This document shows positions 30,567 to 39,256 of a DNA stretch of 64,000 bases, in pieces. The stretch comes from Prevotella sp. Rep29. GTDB taxonomy: Bacteria; Bacteroidota; Bacteroidia; Bacteroidales; Bacteroidaceae. Positions within the stretch are counted from its first letter, which is position 1. Each line of letters opens with the position of its first letter. A program made the position numbers and the translations under genes. The notes under the pieces are model-generated. The model ran no database searches. It was not told the origin of the DNA and was given only the letters and a program-made list of their open reading frames with translations. The stretch lies in NCBI RefSeq assembly GCF_019551475.1, contig NZ_CP047159.1:806001-870000 (forward strand), read 5' to 3'.

Positions 30567-33353
30567 ATGAAACTGAAGATTTTTGCCTTGCTGTTGTTCG
30601 CACTCCCTGCAAGTGCGCAGAAAAAGCCGCTCGACCATACGGTCTATGACAGTTGGCAGAAGGTGGACACAACCATCATTTCCCCCACCGGAAACTATAT
30701 CGCCTATATCGTCAGTCCGCAAGAGGGCGACGGAAACCTGTCGATTCGTTCGCGTCAGGGAAAGACAATCGAAATTCCACGCGGCTATCGGCTCACGCTT
30801 ACGCCCGATGAGCAGTATGCCCTTTGTTTGATAAAACCATTCTTTAAAGACACCCGACAGGCGAAGATAAAGAAGAAAAAGGCTTTCGAGATGCCGAAAG
30901 ATACGTTGGCTGTCATCACGCTCGCTACGGGAGAAGTGAAAAAATATGCCCATGTGTCTTCCTATAAGATAGGTAAGAAAGCATCTGACGGCTTTGCGTT
31001 CCTTTCGTCCGACACAGCATTGATTCCGAAAAAGCAACGCGACAAGAAAGATATCGGTCGTCCGCTCATCGTGTGCCGTTTCTCAACGGAAGATAGAGAT
31101 ACCTTCAAGCATGTGGCGAACTATGCATTTGATAAGTATGGAAAGACTTTGGCACTGATGACACAACCGAAGAAAGACAGTTCGGCGGTGGTTGTTGTTG
31201 ACATGAAGAGCCGTCACGTGAATACACTGAAAGACAATTATCGTTTCCATACACAGCCGGTATTCAATGAGGAGGGAACACAATTGTTGTATCTCGTGGC
31301 GAACGATACGCTGAGCTCAGGCTCTAAGCATTGTGAATTATACACATTCTCGCTGCCGAAATCATCAAAGGATTTTATGTCGGCAAAAGCCCGTCGACTG
31401 ATTTCCCTCTCTGATTTCGGAAATCTGCCTAAGGGATGGGGACTGAATGAGTATAGCACACCTTATTTCAGCCACGACGGGAAGCGCATATTTGCCGGCG
31501 TAGCACAAGAACTGGCACCGAAAGACACCACGCTGGTACCTTTCGAGACTGCCGGACTGGATGTGTGGCGATGGGATGCCCCGGAACTGCCTCCAATGAT
31601 GAATGTGAACCTGAGACGGGATCAGCGCCGTACCAATCTGGCAGTGTATAACGCGTCTTCCAATCAGATGATACCACTCACGCTGTCGAAATATGATCAG
31701 ATTCGGTTGTTGAACCGTGGTAATACAGGTTATGCCTTGTCGATAGACCAGACCCGGACGGTGGTTGAAACGCAATGGAACGGACAGAACGAGGAGACGC
31801 TGTCTCTCGTCAGTCTGGATAATGGCAGCCGTCGGGCAATAGCTACAGGAGCGTTCTCCAGAGCGTCCGCATCACCCGACGGAAAATATATCGTCTGGTT
31901 CGACCTGCGTGAACAGCAGTGGATGATTTATGATGTGGCGGCTGGTCATACCAGAAATCTGACAGCAGCATTAGGCGTGAACTTCTGGGACGAGGACGAT
32001 GACCATCCTTTGATGCCCGATCCTTACGGTATTGCGGGATGGACGAAAGGCGACCGTGAAGTGATGGTTTACGACCGCTATGATATTTGGAAGATTCCCG
32101 CTAACGGAAAGGGAAAGGCTGTTTGTCTGACCGCCGGTGAAGGACGAAAGACCAATCGCGTATTCCGTTATGAAAATAAGAAATATGACGAGGAGGCACG
32201 CTTCATTGCTCCGTCTGAGAATATGTTGTTGAGAGTGTTCGACCGCACGACCAAGGAGAATGGCTATGCGATGGTCAATGCCGCCACCGCAGCCGTACCA
32301 CGGATGCTGACACTTGACGGACATACTTATTCGCAAGTGCGTCGTGCCGAGAAGGCTGATGCCTATATCTATTGCAAAGGCAATTTTGAAAAGCCGATGG
32401 ATGTGTATGAGACGACCGACCGCTTTGCTACTCAGGAGAAGCTGACAGCCATCAATCCGCAGCAGAAAGACTATAACTGGGGAACGGCGGAGTTGTATCA
32501 TTGGACCGCCTATGACGGAACTCCTTTGGAGGGCATCTTGTATAAGCCCGAGGATTTTGACCCGAACAAGAAATATCCGGTGATGATTTATTTCTATGAA
32601 CGGCGTTCGGAAAGTCTGTATAGTTACGTGGCGCCGCAGCCAAGCTGGTCAACGGTCAACCTCGCGTTCTATTGCAGCCGTGGCTATATCGTGTTCGTAC
32701 CCGATATCCTGTATAAGAAAGACGGTCTTCCCGGCGAGGCTGCCTACAACTGTATCTGCAGTGGCGCGGAGTCGCTCAAGAACCAATATTCTTGGATTGA
32801 TGGCGACAATATGGCAATACAAGGGCAGTCGTGGGGTGGCTATCAGGTGGCTTACCTCATCACGCGTACCAATATGTTCAAGGCAGCGGGTGCCGGCGCT
32901 CCGGTTTCGAACATGACCAGTGCTTATGGCGGTATCCGTTGGGAGAGTGGTATGAGTCGGCAGTTCCAGTATGAGCAGACACAAAGCCGCATCGGAAAGA
33001 ACCTCTGGGAAGCGCCAGACCTTTACCTGCGCAATTCCTGCTTGTTCACCCTGCCCAATGTGCAGACACCGGTGCTGATTATGCATAATGATGCCGACGG
33101 TGCCGTGCCTTGGTATCAGGGAATAGAGATGTTCATGGGACTCCGACGGTTGGGTAAGCCGGCGTGGATGCTTCAATACAACAACGAGGCTCATAACCTG
33201 AAGGAGCGTCGCAATCGCAAGGACCTTTCCGTTCGTCTGCAGCAGTTCTTCGACCATTATCTGAAAGGAGCTCCGTGCCCGGCATGGATGAAGGATGGTA
33301 TTCCGTCGCTCCGCAAAGGACAGTATTTCGGTTTTGAAGAGGCTTCAGAGTAA
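30567..33353 (+). CDS. Exported S9-family prolyl oligopeptidase-type peptidase
   Basis: About 928 residues starting MKLKIFALLLFALPASAQ (signal peptide); an ATG five codons upstream (30552) is also in frame and only extends the N-terminus. A beta-propeller region (residues about 40-560) precedes an alpha/beta-hydrolase domain with GQSWGGY (nucleophile serine), the aspartate in MHNDADGAVPW and the histidine in NEAHNLK. These dipeptidyl- or oligopeptidases (DPP IV/POP group) cut proline-containing peptides in the periplasm, a typical nutrition enzyme of asaccharolytic or protein-degrading Bacteroidota. A strong terminator follows at 33374-33420. Confidence 0.9.
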   Translation: MKLKIFALLLFALPASAQKKPLDHTVYDSWQKVDTTIISPTGNYIAYIVSPQEGDGNLSIRSRQGKTIEIPRGYRLTLTPDEQYALCLIKPFFKDTRQAKIKKKKAFEMPKDTLAVITLATGEVKKYAHVSSYKIGKKASDGFAFLSSDTALIPKKQRDKKDIGRPLIVCRFSTEDRDTFKHVANYAFDKYGKTLALMTQPKKDSSAVVVVDMKSRHVNTLKDNYRFHTQPVFNEEGTQLLYLVANDTLSSGSKHCELYTFSLPKSSKDFMSAKARRLISLSDFGNLPKGWGLNEYSTPYFSHDGKRIFAGVAQELAPKDTTLVPFETAGLDVWRWDAPELPPMMNVNLRRDQRRTNLAVYNASSNQMIPLTLSKYDQIRLLNRGNTGYALSIDQTRTVVETQWNGQNEETLSLVSLDNGSRRAIATGAFSRASASPDGKYIVWFDLREQQWMIYDVAAGHTRNLTAALGVNFWDEDDDHPLMPDPYGIAGWTKGDREVMVYDRYDIWKIPANGKGKAVCLTAGEGRKTNRVFRYENKKYDEEARFIAPSENMLLRVFDRTTKENGYAMVNAATAAVPRMLTLDGHTYSQVRRAEKADAYIYCKGNFEKPMDVYETTDRFATQEKLTAINPQQKDYNWGTAELYHWTAYDGTPLEGILYKPEDFDPNKKYPVMIYFYERRSESLYSYVAPQPSWSTVNLAFYCSRGYIVFVPDILYKKDGLPGEAAYNCICSGAESLKNQYSWIDGDNMAIQGQSWGGYQVAYLITRTNMFKAAGAGAPVSNMTSAYGGIRWESGMSRQFQYEQTQSRIGKNLWEAPDLYLRNSCLFTLPNVQTPVLIMHNDADGAVPWYQGIEMFMGLRRLGKPAWMLQYNNEAHNLKERRNRKDLSVRLQQFFDHYLKGAPCPAWMKDGIPSLRKGQYFGFEEASE

Positions 33354-33373
33354 GTTTCACGAAGATAATCAAG

Positions 33374-33420
33374 AAAGAGCGGTGCTTCTCATGTTTGAGG
33401 AGCACCGCTCTTTTGTTTTT
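33374..33420. terminator. Bidirectional terminator between S9 peptidase and cobC
   Basis: AAAGAGCGGTGCTTCTC pairs with GAGGAGCACCGCTCTTT around ATGTTT, and is followed by TTGTTTTT; the A-rich left flank suits the minus strand as well. It lies 20 bp after the S9 stop and about 18 bp from the cobC stop. Confidence 0.85.
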
Positions 33421-33437
33421 CAGGAGCGAGTGGCTTT

Positions 33438-33968
33438 TCAGATTTCGATGCGTTCTATGCCGCCATAGTCGGTCAGGTGATTGAAGCAACTGTCCTTGGG
33501 AAACAGTCCGCCGTAGATGCCGGCGCAGATGAGCACGCCTCCATGGGCAAAGATGGCTACGCGTCTGAAAGGCTGCCGCTTGAGTTCGTCGAGGAACTGG
33601 CTCACTCGTTGATATATCATCGGAAAACTTTCTCCGTGCGGAGTGGGCAGATGGAGGTAGTCCTTGTACCATTCCTGGATGTACGGGTCGGTGATTTCCT
33701 CATACTTCTGCATCTCCCAATCGCCCATGTTCATCTCTTTCAGGCGGTCGTCGAGCCTGGCATCCGGATAGCCACAGAAGTCAGCCAACTTGCGTGCACG
33801 ACTCAGTGGTGAGGAGAATACGGCGTCGAAAGTGCCGAACGTCTCCAACTGCCGTTTCGTGGCAAGGGCTTCGGTTTCAAATGTGTCGGCTAACGGCACG
33901 TCGCTCCAGCCGTAGCAGGTGCCTTTTTCTACCCCTACACGGGTATGTCTGATGAGTATGATTTCCAT
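33438..33968 (-). CDS. cobC: Alpha-ribazole phosphatase / histidine phosphatase
   Basis: 176 residues, histidine phosphatase superfamily: IRHTRVG at the N-terminus (the catalytic RHT), then SSPLSRARKLAD, GDWE and FAHGGVL. In the B12 nucleotide-loop pathway CobC dephosphorylates alpha-ribazole-5'-phosphate (or adenosylcobalamin-5'-phosphate). It follows cobS by 14 bp at the end of the cobU-cobT-cobS-cobC block. The gene name rests mainly on this context, since the superfamily has many substrates. Confidence 0.85.
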   Translation of the reverse strand: MEIILIRHTRVGVEKGTCYGWSDVPLADTFETEALATKRQLETFGTFDAVFSSPLSRARKLADFCGYPDARLDDRLKEMNMGDWEMQKYEEITDPYIQEWYKDYLHLPTPHGESFPMIYQRVSQFLDELKRQPFRRVAIFAHGGVLICAGIYGGLFPKDSCFNHLTDYGGIERIEI

Positions 33969-33982
33969 GTTCGTGAAGAGAT

Positions 33983-34777
33983 TTATCCTTGAAAACTGAC
34001 CGTTGCGACAACGATGTAAAACGTCAGCTCAATCAGCAGGCACAATGCGCCGCAGCAGTCGCCCGTATATCCGCGCAGCCGGTGCCAGATGAGCAGGTAG
34101 AGTCCGTACATTGTCAGGCAGGGGATGAAGATGATATATTCCCATCGGATATCGGCTCCGAAGCTATACATGAAAGGAACGAGTGGCAGCAAGCCCTGAA
34201 AAGCCAGTACGATGGCTGAAGAGAGCGTGATTTTTCGATAGACGACGTTTGCTTTTGCGCTTTCTTCCGTCCGTGCATAGGGCATCATCTGCACAATCTG
34301 TCCGGCAACCATCTTGGCGAACGGGTCGGCAGCAAGGATGGTCAGGGCTGCCATCTTCGGCGACAGGCTGACAAGTGCCGTGAAGAGCAGGGCGAAATAT
34401 ACGATGAGTCCGATGACCCCGTAAGTCCCGATGTGGGAGTCTTTCATGATGTCGAGGATGCGTTGTCGGTCCTTTCCTCCGCCGAAGCCGTCGCAGAAAT
34501 CTGCCAGTCCGTCTTCGTGCAGGGCGCCCGTCAGCAGCAGTCGCAGCAGGATGGTGAGCAAAACGGCGATAGGATAGGGGAACAGCATACTGCCGAAATA
34601 GAGGGTCGCAGCCATGGCACCGCCCGTGAGCCAGCCCACCAGTGGCCAGAACTCCACGACAGCCTTATAACTGTCTTTGGGCGGTTGGTAGATGCGCCAA
34701 AGGGGAAGTCGCGTGAAAAACAGCAATGCTGCCCAGGCGTTCTGCCACCATTTAGAAGTATTTAGTGATATTCGCAT
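33983..34777 (-). CDS. cobS: Cobalamin synthase (adenosylcobinamide-GDP ribazoletransferase)
   Basis: About 264 residues, a polytopic membrane protein with the CobS signature LTGALHEDGLADFCDGFGGG and several hydrophobic helices. It joins adenosylcobinamide-GDP and alpha-ribazole (or its phosphate) to finish the cobalamin nucleotide loop. The start is either ATG at 34783 or 34777; both overlap the end of cobT, so translation is coupled. Membrane location is standard for the family. Confidence 0.92.
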   Translation of the reverse strand: MRISLNTSKWWQNAWAALLFFTRLPLWRIYQPPKDSYKAVVEFWPLVGWLTGGAMAATLYFGSMLFPYPIAVLLTILLRLLLTGALHEDGLADFCDGFGGGKDRQRILDIMKDSHIGTYGVIGLIVYFALLFTALVSLSPKMAALTILAADPFAKMVAGQIVQMMPYARTEESAKANVVYRKITLSSAIVLAFQGLLPLVPFMYSFGADIRWEYIIFIPCLTMYGLYLLIWHRLRGYTGDCCGALCLLIELTFYIVVATVSFQG

Positions 34778-35798
34778 TTTCAAAATTATTCATTTCGTTC
34801 AACATTCGCACGGCACTCTCGATAATCGGGTACGAGCAGAGCGCTCCCGTCCCTTCGCCGAGCCGCATGCCCAGTTGGAGCAAGGGTTCGGCATTCATCA
34901 GTTCAAGCATTCGTTTGTGTCCGCTCTCGTCTCCGCAATGTCCGAAGATGGCGTAGTCGAGCACATTCGGCTCCAACTGCGATGCTGCCAGCATACAGGC
35001 AGACATGATGAAGCCATCGACCATCACAGCCATTCCTGTTTCTGCCGCCCGTAGCATCGCACCGACGGCAGCCACCATTTCGAATCCGCCGAAGTAGCGG
35101 ATGATGTCTGCCGGTGCGGGATTCGGATTGGTTGCCTGGAAGTTGTTGACAGCTTGATTCAAGATCTGTTGCTTGTGGTTGACGCCTTCGCTGTCCAGTC
35201 CCGAGCCGATACCGATACATTCATTCAAGGGGATGTTTCCGAAGATGCTCATCCAGATGCTGGACGGGGATGTGTTGGCTATGCCCATCTCGCCCATGCA
35301 GATGATGTTGCACCCTTCTTTCCTGCAATAATCCACCATCTCGATGCCTGTATCGATGGCTTTTCCAAATTCTTCCTCGCTCATGGCTGCCTCGTAGAGG
35401 AAGTTGCGGGTGCCCCGTGCGATTTTCCGGTTGAGAATGCGCGGATTGTCGGATAGGTCGTAATCGACTCCCACGTCGATGATGCGGAGGTGGAAGCCGT
35501 GCTGACGGCAAAACATGTTTACGCCGCCGCCACCGCGTGTGAAGTTAATCATCTGCTGCCAGGTCACTTCGCGCGGACTGACGCTGACACCCTCGCGCTC
35601 GATGCCGTGGTCGCCGCCGAACAACAGGTGGCAAGGATGTGACAGTGTGGGTGAGAGCGTCTGCTGAATCATGCAGATTTGTTCAGCCAGCGACTCCAGT
35701 CTGCCGAGCGAACCTTTCGGCTTGTTCAGGTTGTCTATCTTCTCGCGGATGCTGGCACGCAGTTTCTCTTCGGGTTTCCGTATGTCGAATGCTTTCAT
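34752..35798 (-). CDS. cobT: Nicotinate-nucleotide-dimethylbenzimidazole phosphoribosyltransferase
   Basis: 348 residues with CobT features: NKPKGSLGRLESLAEQI near the start, FGGDHGIEREGVS, TRGGGGVNMFCRQHG, GEMGIANT and GGFEMVAAVGAM. It activates the lower ligand by making alpha-ribazole-5'-phosphate from the base and nicotinate mononucleotide. It lies 6 bp after cobU and overlaps cobS. The lower ligand itself (dimethylbenzimidazole or other base) cannot be predicted, and no bluB is seen nearby. Confidence 0.95.
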   Translation of the reverse strand: MKAFDIRKPEEKLRASIREKIDNLNKPKGSLGRLESLAEQICMIQQTLSPTLSHPCHLLFGGDHGIEREGVSVSPREVTWQQMINFTRGGGGVNMFCRQHGFHLRIIDVGVDYDLSDNPRILNRKIARGTRNFLYEAAMSEEEFGKAIDTGIEMVDYCRKEGCNIICMGEMGIANTSPSSIWMSIFGNIPLNECIGIGSGLDSEGVNHKQQILNQAVNNFQATNPNPAPADIIRYFGGFEMVAAVGAMLRAAETGMAVMVDGFIMSACMLAASQLEPNVLDYAIFGHCGDESGHKRMLELMNAEPLLQLGMRLGEGTGALCSYPIIESAVRMLNEMNNFENANITKYF

Positions 35799-35804
35799 CT
35801 TTTC

Positions 35805-36347
35805 TTATTTGTTTCCTTTGATTTTTACGGGTATTCCGCTGACCATCAGCACCACTTCGTCAGCCCTTTCCGCCACATACTGGTTCATCCAGCCCTCCAA
35901 GTCGGTGAATTTCCGCTGAATGGCGTTGTCGCTGACCCCGCCACTGCCAATCTCGTTGGTCACGAAGATGAACGTGGCGTCCTGAGCGGTGAATGCGTCG
36001 AACTCTTTTTGCAGCGCCTTGAGGGCTTCGTCCACGGTGGGTTGCTCCCAGTCGTTCACCGTCCGGTCGAAGAAGAAGTTGGTACACCACAGCGTGATGC
36101 AGTCTATCACGACCACACGTCCTGCTACCGAATGGCGGCTGAGCGCTTTCTCCTCCTCGATGTTGGTCCAGTTGCTGCCGCGCCGCTGCTGGTGGTGTAT
36201 CACTCTCTGCCGGAACTCGTCGTCCCAGATATGCGCCGTTGCCAGATAGACGGGATTTTCCGACAGGCTCAGTGCGAGCCGTTCGGCATACAGGCTTTTC
36301 CCTGAGCGTTGCCCGCCGGTAATCAAAATGATTCGTTTCATATACAC
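35805..36347 (-). CDS. cobU: Bifunctional adenosylcobinamide kinase/guanylyltransferase
   Basis: 180 residues with a P-loop GGQRSGKS (residues 11-18), then YLATAHIWDDEF and IDCITLW, the family pattern. CobU phosphorylates adenosylcobinamide and attaches GMP, which feeds CobS. First gene of the B12 block. Its start can be ATG 36347 or 36341. The leader is short, only about 45 nt; I see no cobalamin riboswitch in it, but a palindrome TACGCGCGCGTA lies at 36359-36370 and another overlaps the promoter. Confidence 0.93.
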   Translation of the reverse strand: MYMKRIILITGGQRSGKSLYAERLALSLSENPVYLATAHIWDDEFRQRVIHHQQRRGSNWTNIEEEKALSRHSVAGRVVVIDCITLWCTNFFFDRTVNDWEQPTVDEALKALQKEFDAFTAQDATFIFVTNEIGSGGVSDNAIQRKFTDLEGWMNQYVAERADEVVLMVSGIPVKIKGNK

Positions 36348-36394
36348 ATTATTATTAATACGCGCGCGTATGGTTTTGTATCGCTTTTTCTTAT

Positions 36395-36410
36395 GCCTAC
36401 AAAGGTAGGC
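36395..36410 (-). promoter_or_regulatory. cobU promoter -7 box embedded in a 16-bp palindrome
   Basis: GCCTACAAAGGTAGGC is a perfect GCCTAC / GTAGGC hairpin. On the minus strand it contains TACCTTTG (36400-36407), the likely -7 box, so a symmetric regulator could bind here. The divergent ompA promoter lies about 105 bp away. Confidence 0.5.
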
Positions 36411-36510
36411 TTTTTTGATAAGAATTTACGAAAAAACGTCGGGAAAATGGGCAAATACCCCATAAAATCAACATTTTTACCCCGAAAAACATCATATTTT
36501 GTGAAAAATA

Positions 36511-36542
36511 TTTGGTGGTTACAAGTTTTTTTTCTTACTTTG
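36511..36542 (+). promoter_or_regulatory. Promoter of the OmpA-like porin gene
   Basis: TTTGG at 36511-36515 and TTACTTTG at 36535-36542 (one mismatch to TAnnTTTG). The leader is AT-rich and about 50 nt, as is typical for highly expressed Bacteroidota genes. Confidence 0.5.
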
Positions 36543-36598
36543 CAGCGAAATAGAAACATTTCTTAACTTATTTATAAATTAAATTCAAATTCAGAAAC

Positions 36599-37765
36599 AT
36601 GAAAAAGTTAGTTTTATTTTTCGCTGCTGCAGCTATGGCAGTAACGGCTTCTGCACAGGTAACTGTTGAAGGAAGCAAATTCTCAGACAACTGGTCAATC
36701 GGTATCCAGGGTGGTCTTGCTACTAAGACAACTCAGAACCGTTGGCTGAGCAACACGAACCCTAACGCAGGTCTTCGTTTGACAAAAGAAATCACTCCGG
36801 TTTTCGGTTTGGTGGCTGAAGGTATCGTTTATTTCAACGACCGCGCACAGACAAAATTGATGGATCGTCTCGGACAAACTGCAGATTATGATCTGACAGC
36901 TCGCAGCCGTGAGGTTCGTACCAACACTTTTGCTAAGGCTCTGAACGTGAACCTGTTGGCAAAGGTTAACCTGAGCAACCTCTTCGGTGGTTACAAAGGT
37001 GAGCCGCGCACATTCGAAGTTAGTGCACTCTACGGTTTCGGCTGGGGCAAAGGCTTCGGTAGATACAACCGTTGGGATCAGGGCGAATCTGGTTTCTATG
37101 GTTCAGAACTTGCTGAAGCACAACAAGGCATTTATGATTACAATGATGGTGCTAACGAGCTGAACTCTAAGGCAGCTTTGAACTTCGCGTTCAACCTCGG
37201 TGCTGCAAAGGCTGTTCAGATCTTCGTTGAGCCTTCTATCACATTCTCTGGTCTGAAAGACTTCAAATACAACGTTGACCGTTCTACTGTTCAGCTGAAC
37301 GCAGGTGTTGTTTACAAGTTCAAGAACTCTAACGGTACTCACAACTTCAAACTCGCTCGTCTCTATGATCAGGACGAAATCGACCGTCTGAACGGTATCA
37401 TCAACGACCTCCGCAACCGCAAGCCGGAAGTGAAGGAAGTGATCAAGGAAGTTGTTAAGGAAGTTCCCGTTGGTAAGGAAGTTCGCGTTGACGACCTCGT
37501 ATTCGTAACCTTCGCACAGGGCAAATCTACTCTCACCGCTGACGCTAAGAAAGCTCTCGACGGCGTGAAGGAAGGTGCTCACGTACAGATCGTAGGTACA
37601 GCTTCTCCGGAAGGTCCTGCAGCTCTGAACCAGAAGCTCTCTGAGAACCGTGCAAACGTAGTTGCTGAATACCTGAAGGGCCGCGGCGTTATCGTTGACG
37701 AGGCTGTAGGTAAGGGTGTTCAGGGCAACACATCTAACCGTCTGGCTATCGTTTATGTAAAATAA
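36599..37765 (+). CDS. ompA: OmpA-family major outer-membrane porin
   Basis: 388 residues: a signal peptide (ending TASAQ), an N-terminal beta-barrel (about 25-255, with many aromatic strand ends), a charged linker with repeated EVIKEVVKEVP (about 275-300), and a C-terminal OmpA peptidoglycan-binding domain (VFVTFAQGKSTL, GTASPEGPAALNQKLSENRANVV). OmpA-like porins are abundant and anchor the outer membrane to peptidoglycan. Codon use looks biased (CTC/GGT/AAC), as in highly expressed genes. It has its own promoter and a strong terminator at 37794-37824. Confidence 0.93.
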   Translation: MKKLVLFFAAAAMAVTASAQVTVEGSKFSDNWSIGIQGGLATKTTQNRWLSNTNPNAGLRLTKEITPVFGLVAEGIVYFNDRAQTKLMDRLGQTADYDLTARSREVRTNTFAKALNVNLLAKVNLSNLFGGYKGEPRTFEVSALYGFGWGKGFGRYNRWDQGESGFYGSELAEAQQGIYDYNDGANELNSKAALNFAFNLGAAKAVQIFVEPSITFSGLKDFKYNVDRSTVQLNAGVVYKFKNSNGTHNFKLARLYDQDEIDRLNGIINDLRNRKPEVKEVIKEVVKEVPVGKEVRVDDLVFVTFAQGKSTLTADAKKALDGVKEGAHVQIVGTASPEGPAALNQKLSENRANVVAEYLKGRGVIVDEAVGKGVQGNTSNRLAIVYVK

Positions 37766-37793
37766 TAAAGACATAAGCATAACTGAATAGAAA

Positions 37794-37824
37794 GTCCCCG
37801 TTGCTTCGGCAGCGGGGATTTTTT
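37794..37824 (+). terminator. Strong intrinsic terminator after the porin gene
   Basis: TCCCCGTTGC and GCAGCGGGGA flank a TTCG tetraloop-type loop; TTTTTT follows. Classic rho-independent terminator. Confidence 0.92.
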
Positions 37825-37921
37825 GTGCCAGGTGCTTGGTGGAGCTGCTGCATCGTCCGCCAAAATTCCTATCGACCCGGTTTTTCTTTTGTCGGGGCAT
37901 AGCGTTTTGCGAAAAATGACG

Positions 37922-37929
37922 TACCTTTG
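37922..37929 (+). promoter_or_regulatory. -7 box of the thioesterase gene
   Basis: TACCTTTG, 35 nt before the ATG; no clear -33 TTG upstream. Confidence 0.5.
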
Positions 37930-37964
37930 CAGGTGGAAACAACAGCTTAACGAAAAGACGAATC

Positions 37965-38735
37965 ATGGAAAAGATAGAGAAAGTAGGGAGCTATGAATTT
38001 CTTGCCGAACCCTTCCACTGCGATTTCAACAAGCGCATCACGATGGGACATTTGGGCAATCACCTGCTCAATGCAGCCGACTTCCACGCCGAGGCGCGCG
38101 GATTCGGCATGCTATACCTCAGCAGCATCAGCCGTTCGTGGGTGCTCTCGCGACTTGCGGTCGAGATGGACGAGACGCCGTGCGCCTACGACCGTTTCAC
38201 CGTAGAGACATGGGTGGAGAGTGCCATGCGCTATTTCACCAGCCGAAACTTCGCCGTTGTCAATGCAGCGGGAAAACCTATCGGCTACGGGCGTTCCGTC
38301 TGGGCGATGATTGACACGGAGACGCGCCAGCCCGTCAATATCCTCGAGGTGAACGACGGGGCGCTGTCGGGCTATGTGGATGCGGAGAAAGTCTGTCCGA
38401 TAGCCAAGAGCTCGCGGGTGAAGATGAGCGAGACGGCAGCGTTTGTGCGGGAGATAGCCACCGGCTATAGCGACATTGACGTGAACGGTCACGTGAACAG
38501 CATCAAATACATCGAGCATGTGCTCGACCTCTTCCCGCTGTCTTTCTATGAGACGCACCGCCTGCGCCGCTTCGAGATAGCCTATGTGGTGGAGACACGC
38601 TGTGGCGAACAACTGCGTTTCTATCGGGAGGAGACGGAGCCTGACACCTTCTGCGTGCGCATCTGTAAACTTCCTGTCGGTGCCGATGAAGAGATTGAGG
38701 TGTGCCGATGCCAGTTGGTGTTCGAAAAATCGTGA
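37965..38735 (+). CDS. Acyl-ACP thioesterase
   Basis: 256 residues, double hot-dog fold of the FatA/bacterial acyl-ACP thioesterase family. FHCDFNKRITMGHLGNHLLNAADFHAEARG lies in the first hot-dog half; the second holds the catalytic YSDIDVNGHVNSIKYIEHVLD (Asp, Asn, His). The enzyme releases fatty acids from acyl carrier protein in the cytoplasm. It has its own promoter. An intergenic palindrome array follows. Confidence 0.87.
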   Translation: MEKIEKVGSYEFLAEPFHCDFNKRITMGHLGNHLLNAADFHAEARGFGMLYLSSISRSWVLSRLAVEMDETPCAYDRFTVETWVESAMRYFTSRNFAVVNAAGKPIGYGRSVWAMIDTETRQPVNILEVNDGALSGYVDAEKVCPIAKSSRVKMSETAAFVREIATGYSDIDVNGHVNSIKYIEHVLDLFPLSFYETHRLRRFEIAYVVETRCGEQLRFYREETEPDTFCVRICKLPVGADEEIEVCRCQLVFEKS

Positions 38736-38945
38736 CACCGACAGGCGGAGATATGTGCTATATGCAACTAACTCGCAGGTGCTGAAAATGCAAATCATGC
38801 GAAAATACGCCGTTTTTTGCGAAAATCTCTACCTCGAATGGGAAAAACGCCCGTTTTTCAATCGTTTTTCTAAATGGCTGACGTTGAGGTGTTTACAGAT
38901 GTTTCTGACCGTTTTGCGGTTTTAAAGTCGTTTTTCGGTTTTGTA

Positions 38946-39048
38946 AAAGTGGGTACTTTCAGGATGCGAAAGTGGCACTTTTAGGTTCCAAAAGTCCCCC
39001 TTTTAGAAGCTAAAAGTGCCACTTTTATGTGCTGAAAACTGCCGTTTT
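38946..39048. repeat. Phased palindrome array A4 (5 units, AAGTGSCACTT type)
   Basis: In the 521-bp convergent gap 38736-39256, 15-bp units start at 38946, 38968, 38990, 39012 and 39034, each 22 bp apart. Cores include AAAGTGGGTACTTTC, GAAAGTGGCACTTTT, AAAAGTCCCCCTTTT and AAAAGTGCCACTTTT; spacers are AGGATGC, AGGTTCC, AGAAGCT, ATGTGCT. The core differs from A1/A3/A6, but the phase and the spacer type (AGNNNNC) are the same. Weak further palindromes lie upstream (about 38840-38940). A hairpin ATTCCGT/ACGGAAT lies near 39189-39212; no gene is seen here. Confidence 0.8.
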
Positions 39049-39188
39049 CTTGGAAATTAACAAAACTGAAGTTAAACAGGTAGGGTGTTTTGTGAAATGA
39101 AAGTTAAATATCGGCATTCGGTTTTCGTAGAATTGAGAACCCGTTTGTCAAGATACATTCCTTAAAAAGGAAAATTTTTAAGTTAAAA

Positions 39189-39214
39189 CGGAATGTGATT
39201 TTAACACATTCCGT
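39189..39214. terminator. Hairpin downstream of trmD
   Basis: CGGAATGTG and CACATTCCG pair around ATTTTAA. On the minus strand it is followed by a T-rich TTTTAACTT, so it may terminate trmD. Confidence 0.55.
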
Positions 39215-39256
39215 TCCCTGAAATCAGTGTGGTTTTTAGATGTTTCCGCTGCATGC

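Noticed and set aside
36348..36400. Cobalamin riboswitch upstream of cobU
   Set aside because: The leader is too short and lacks the B12-box sequence.
36309..36566. Small gene in the cobU-ompA gap
   Set aside because: The open frame runs across both promoters and has no family match.
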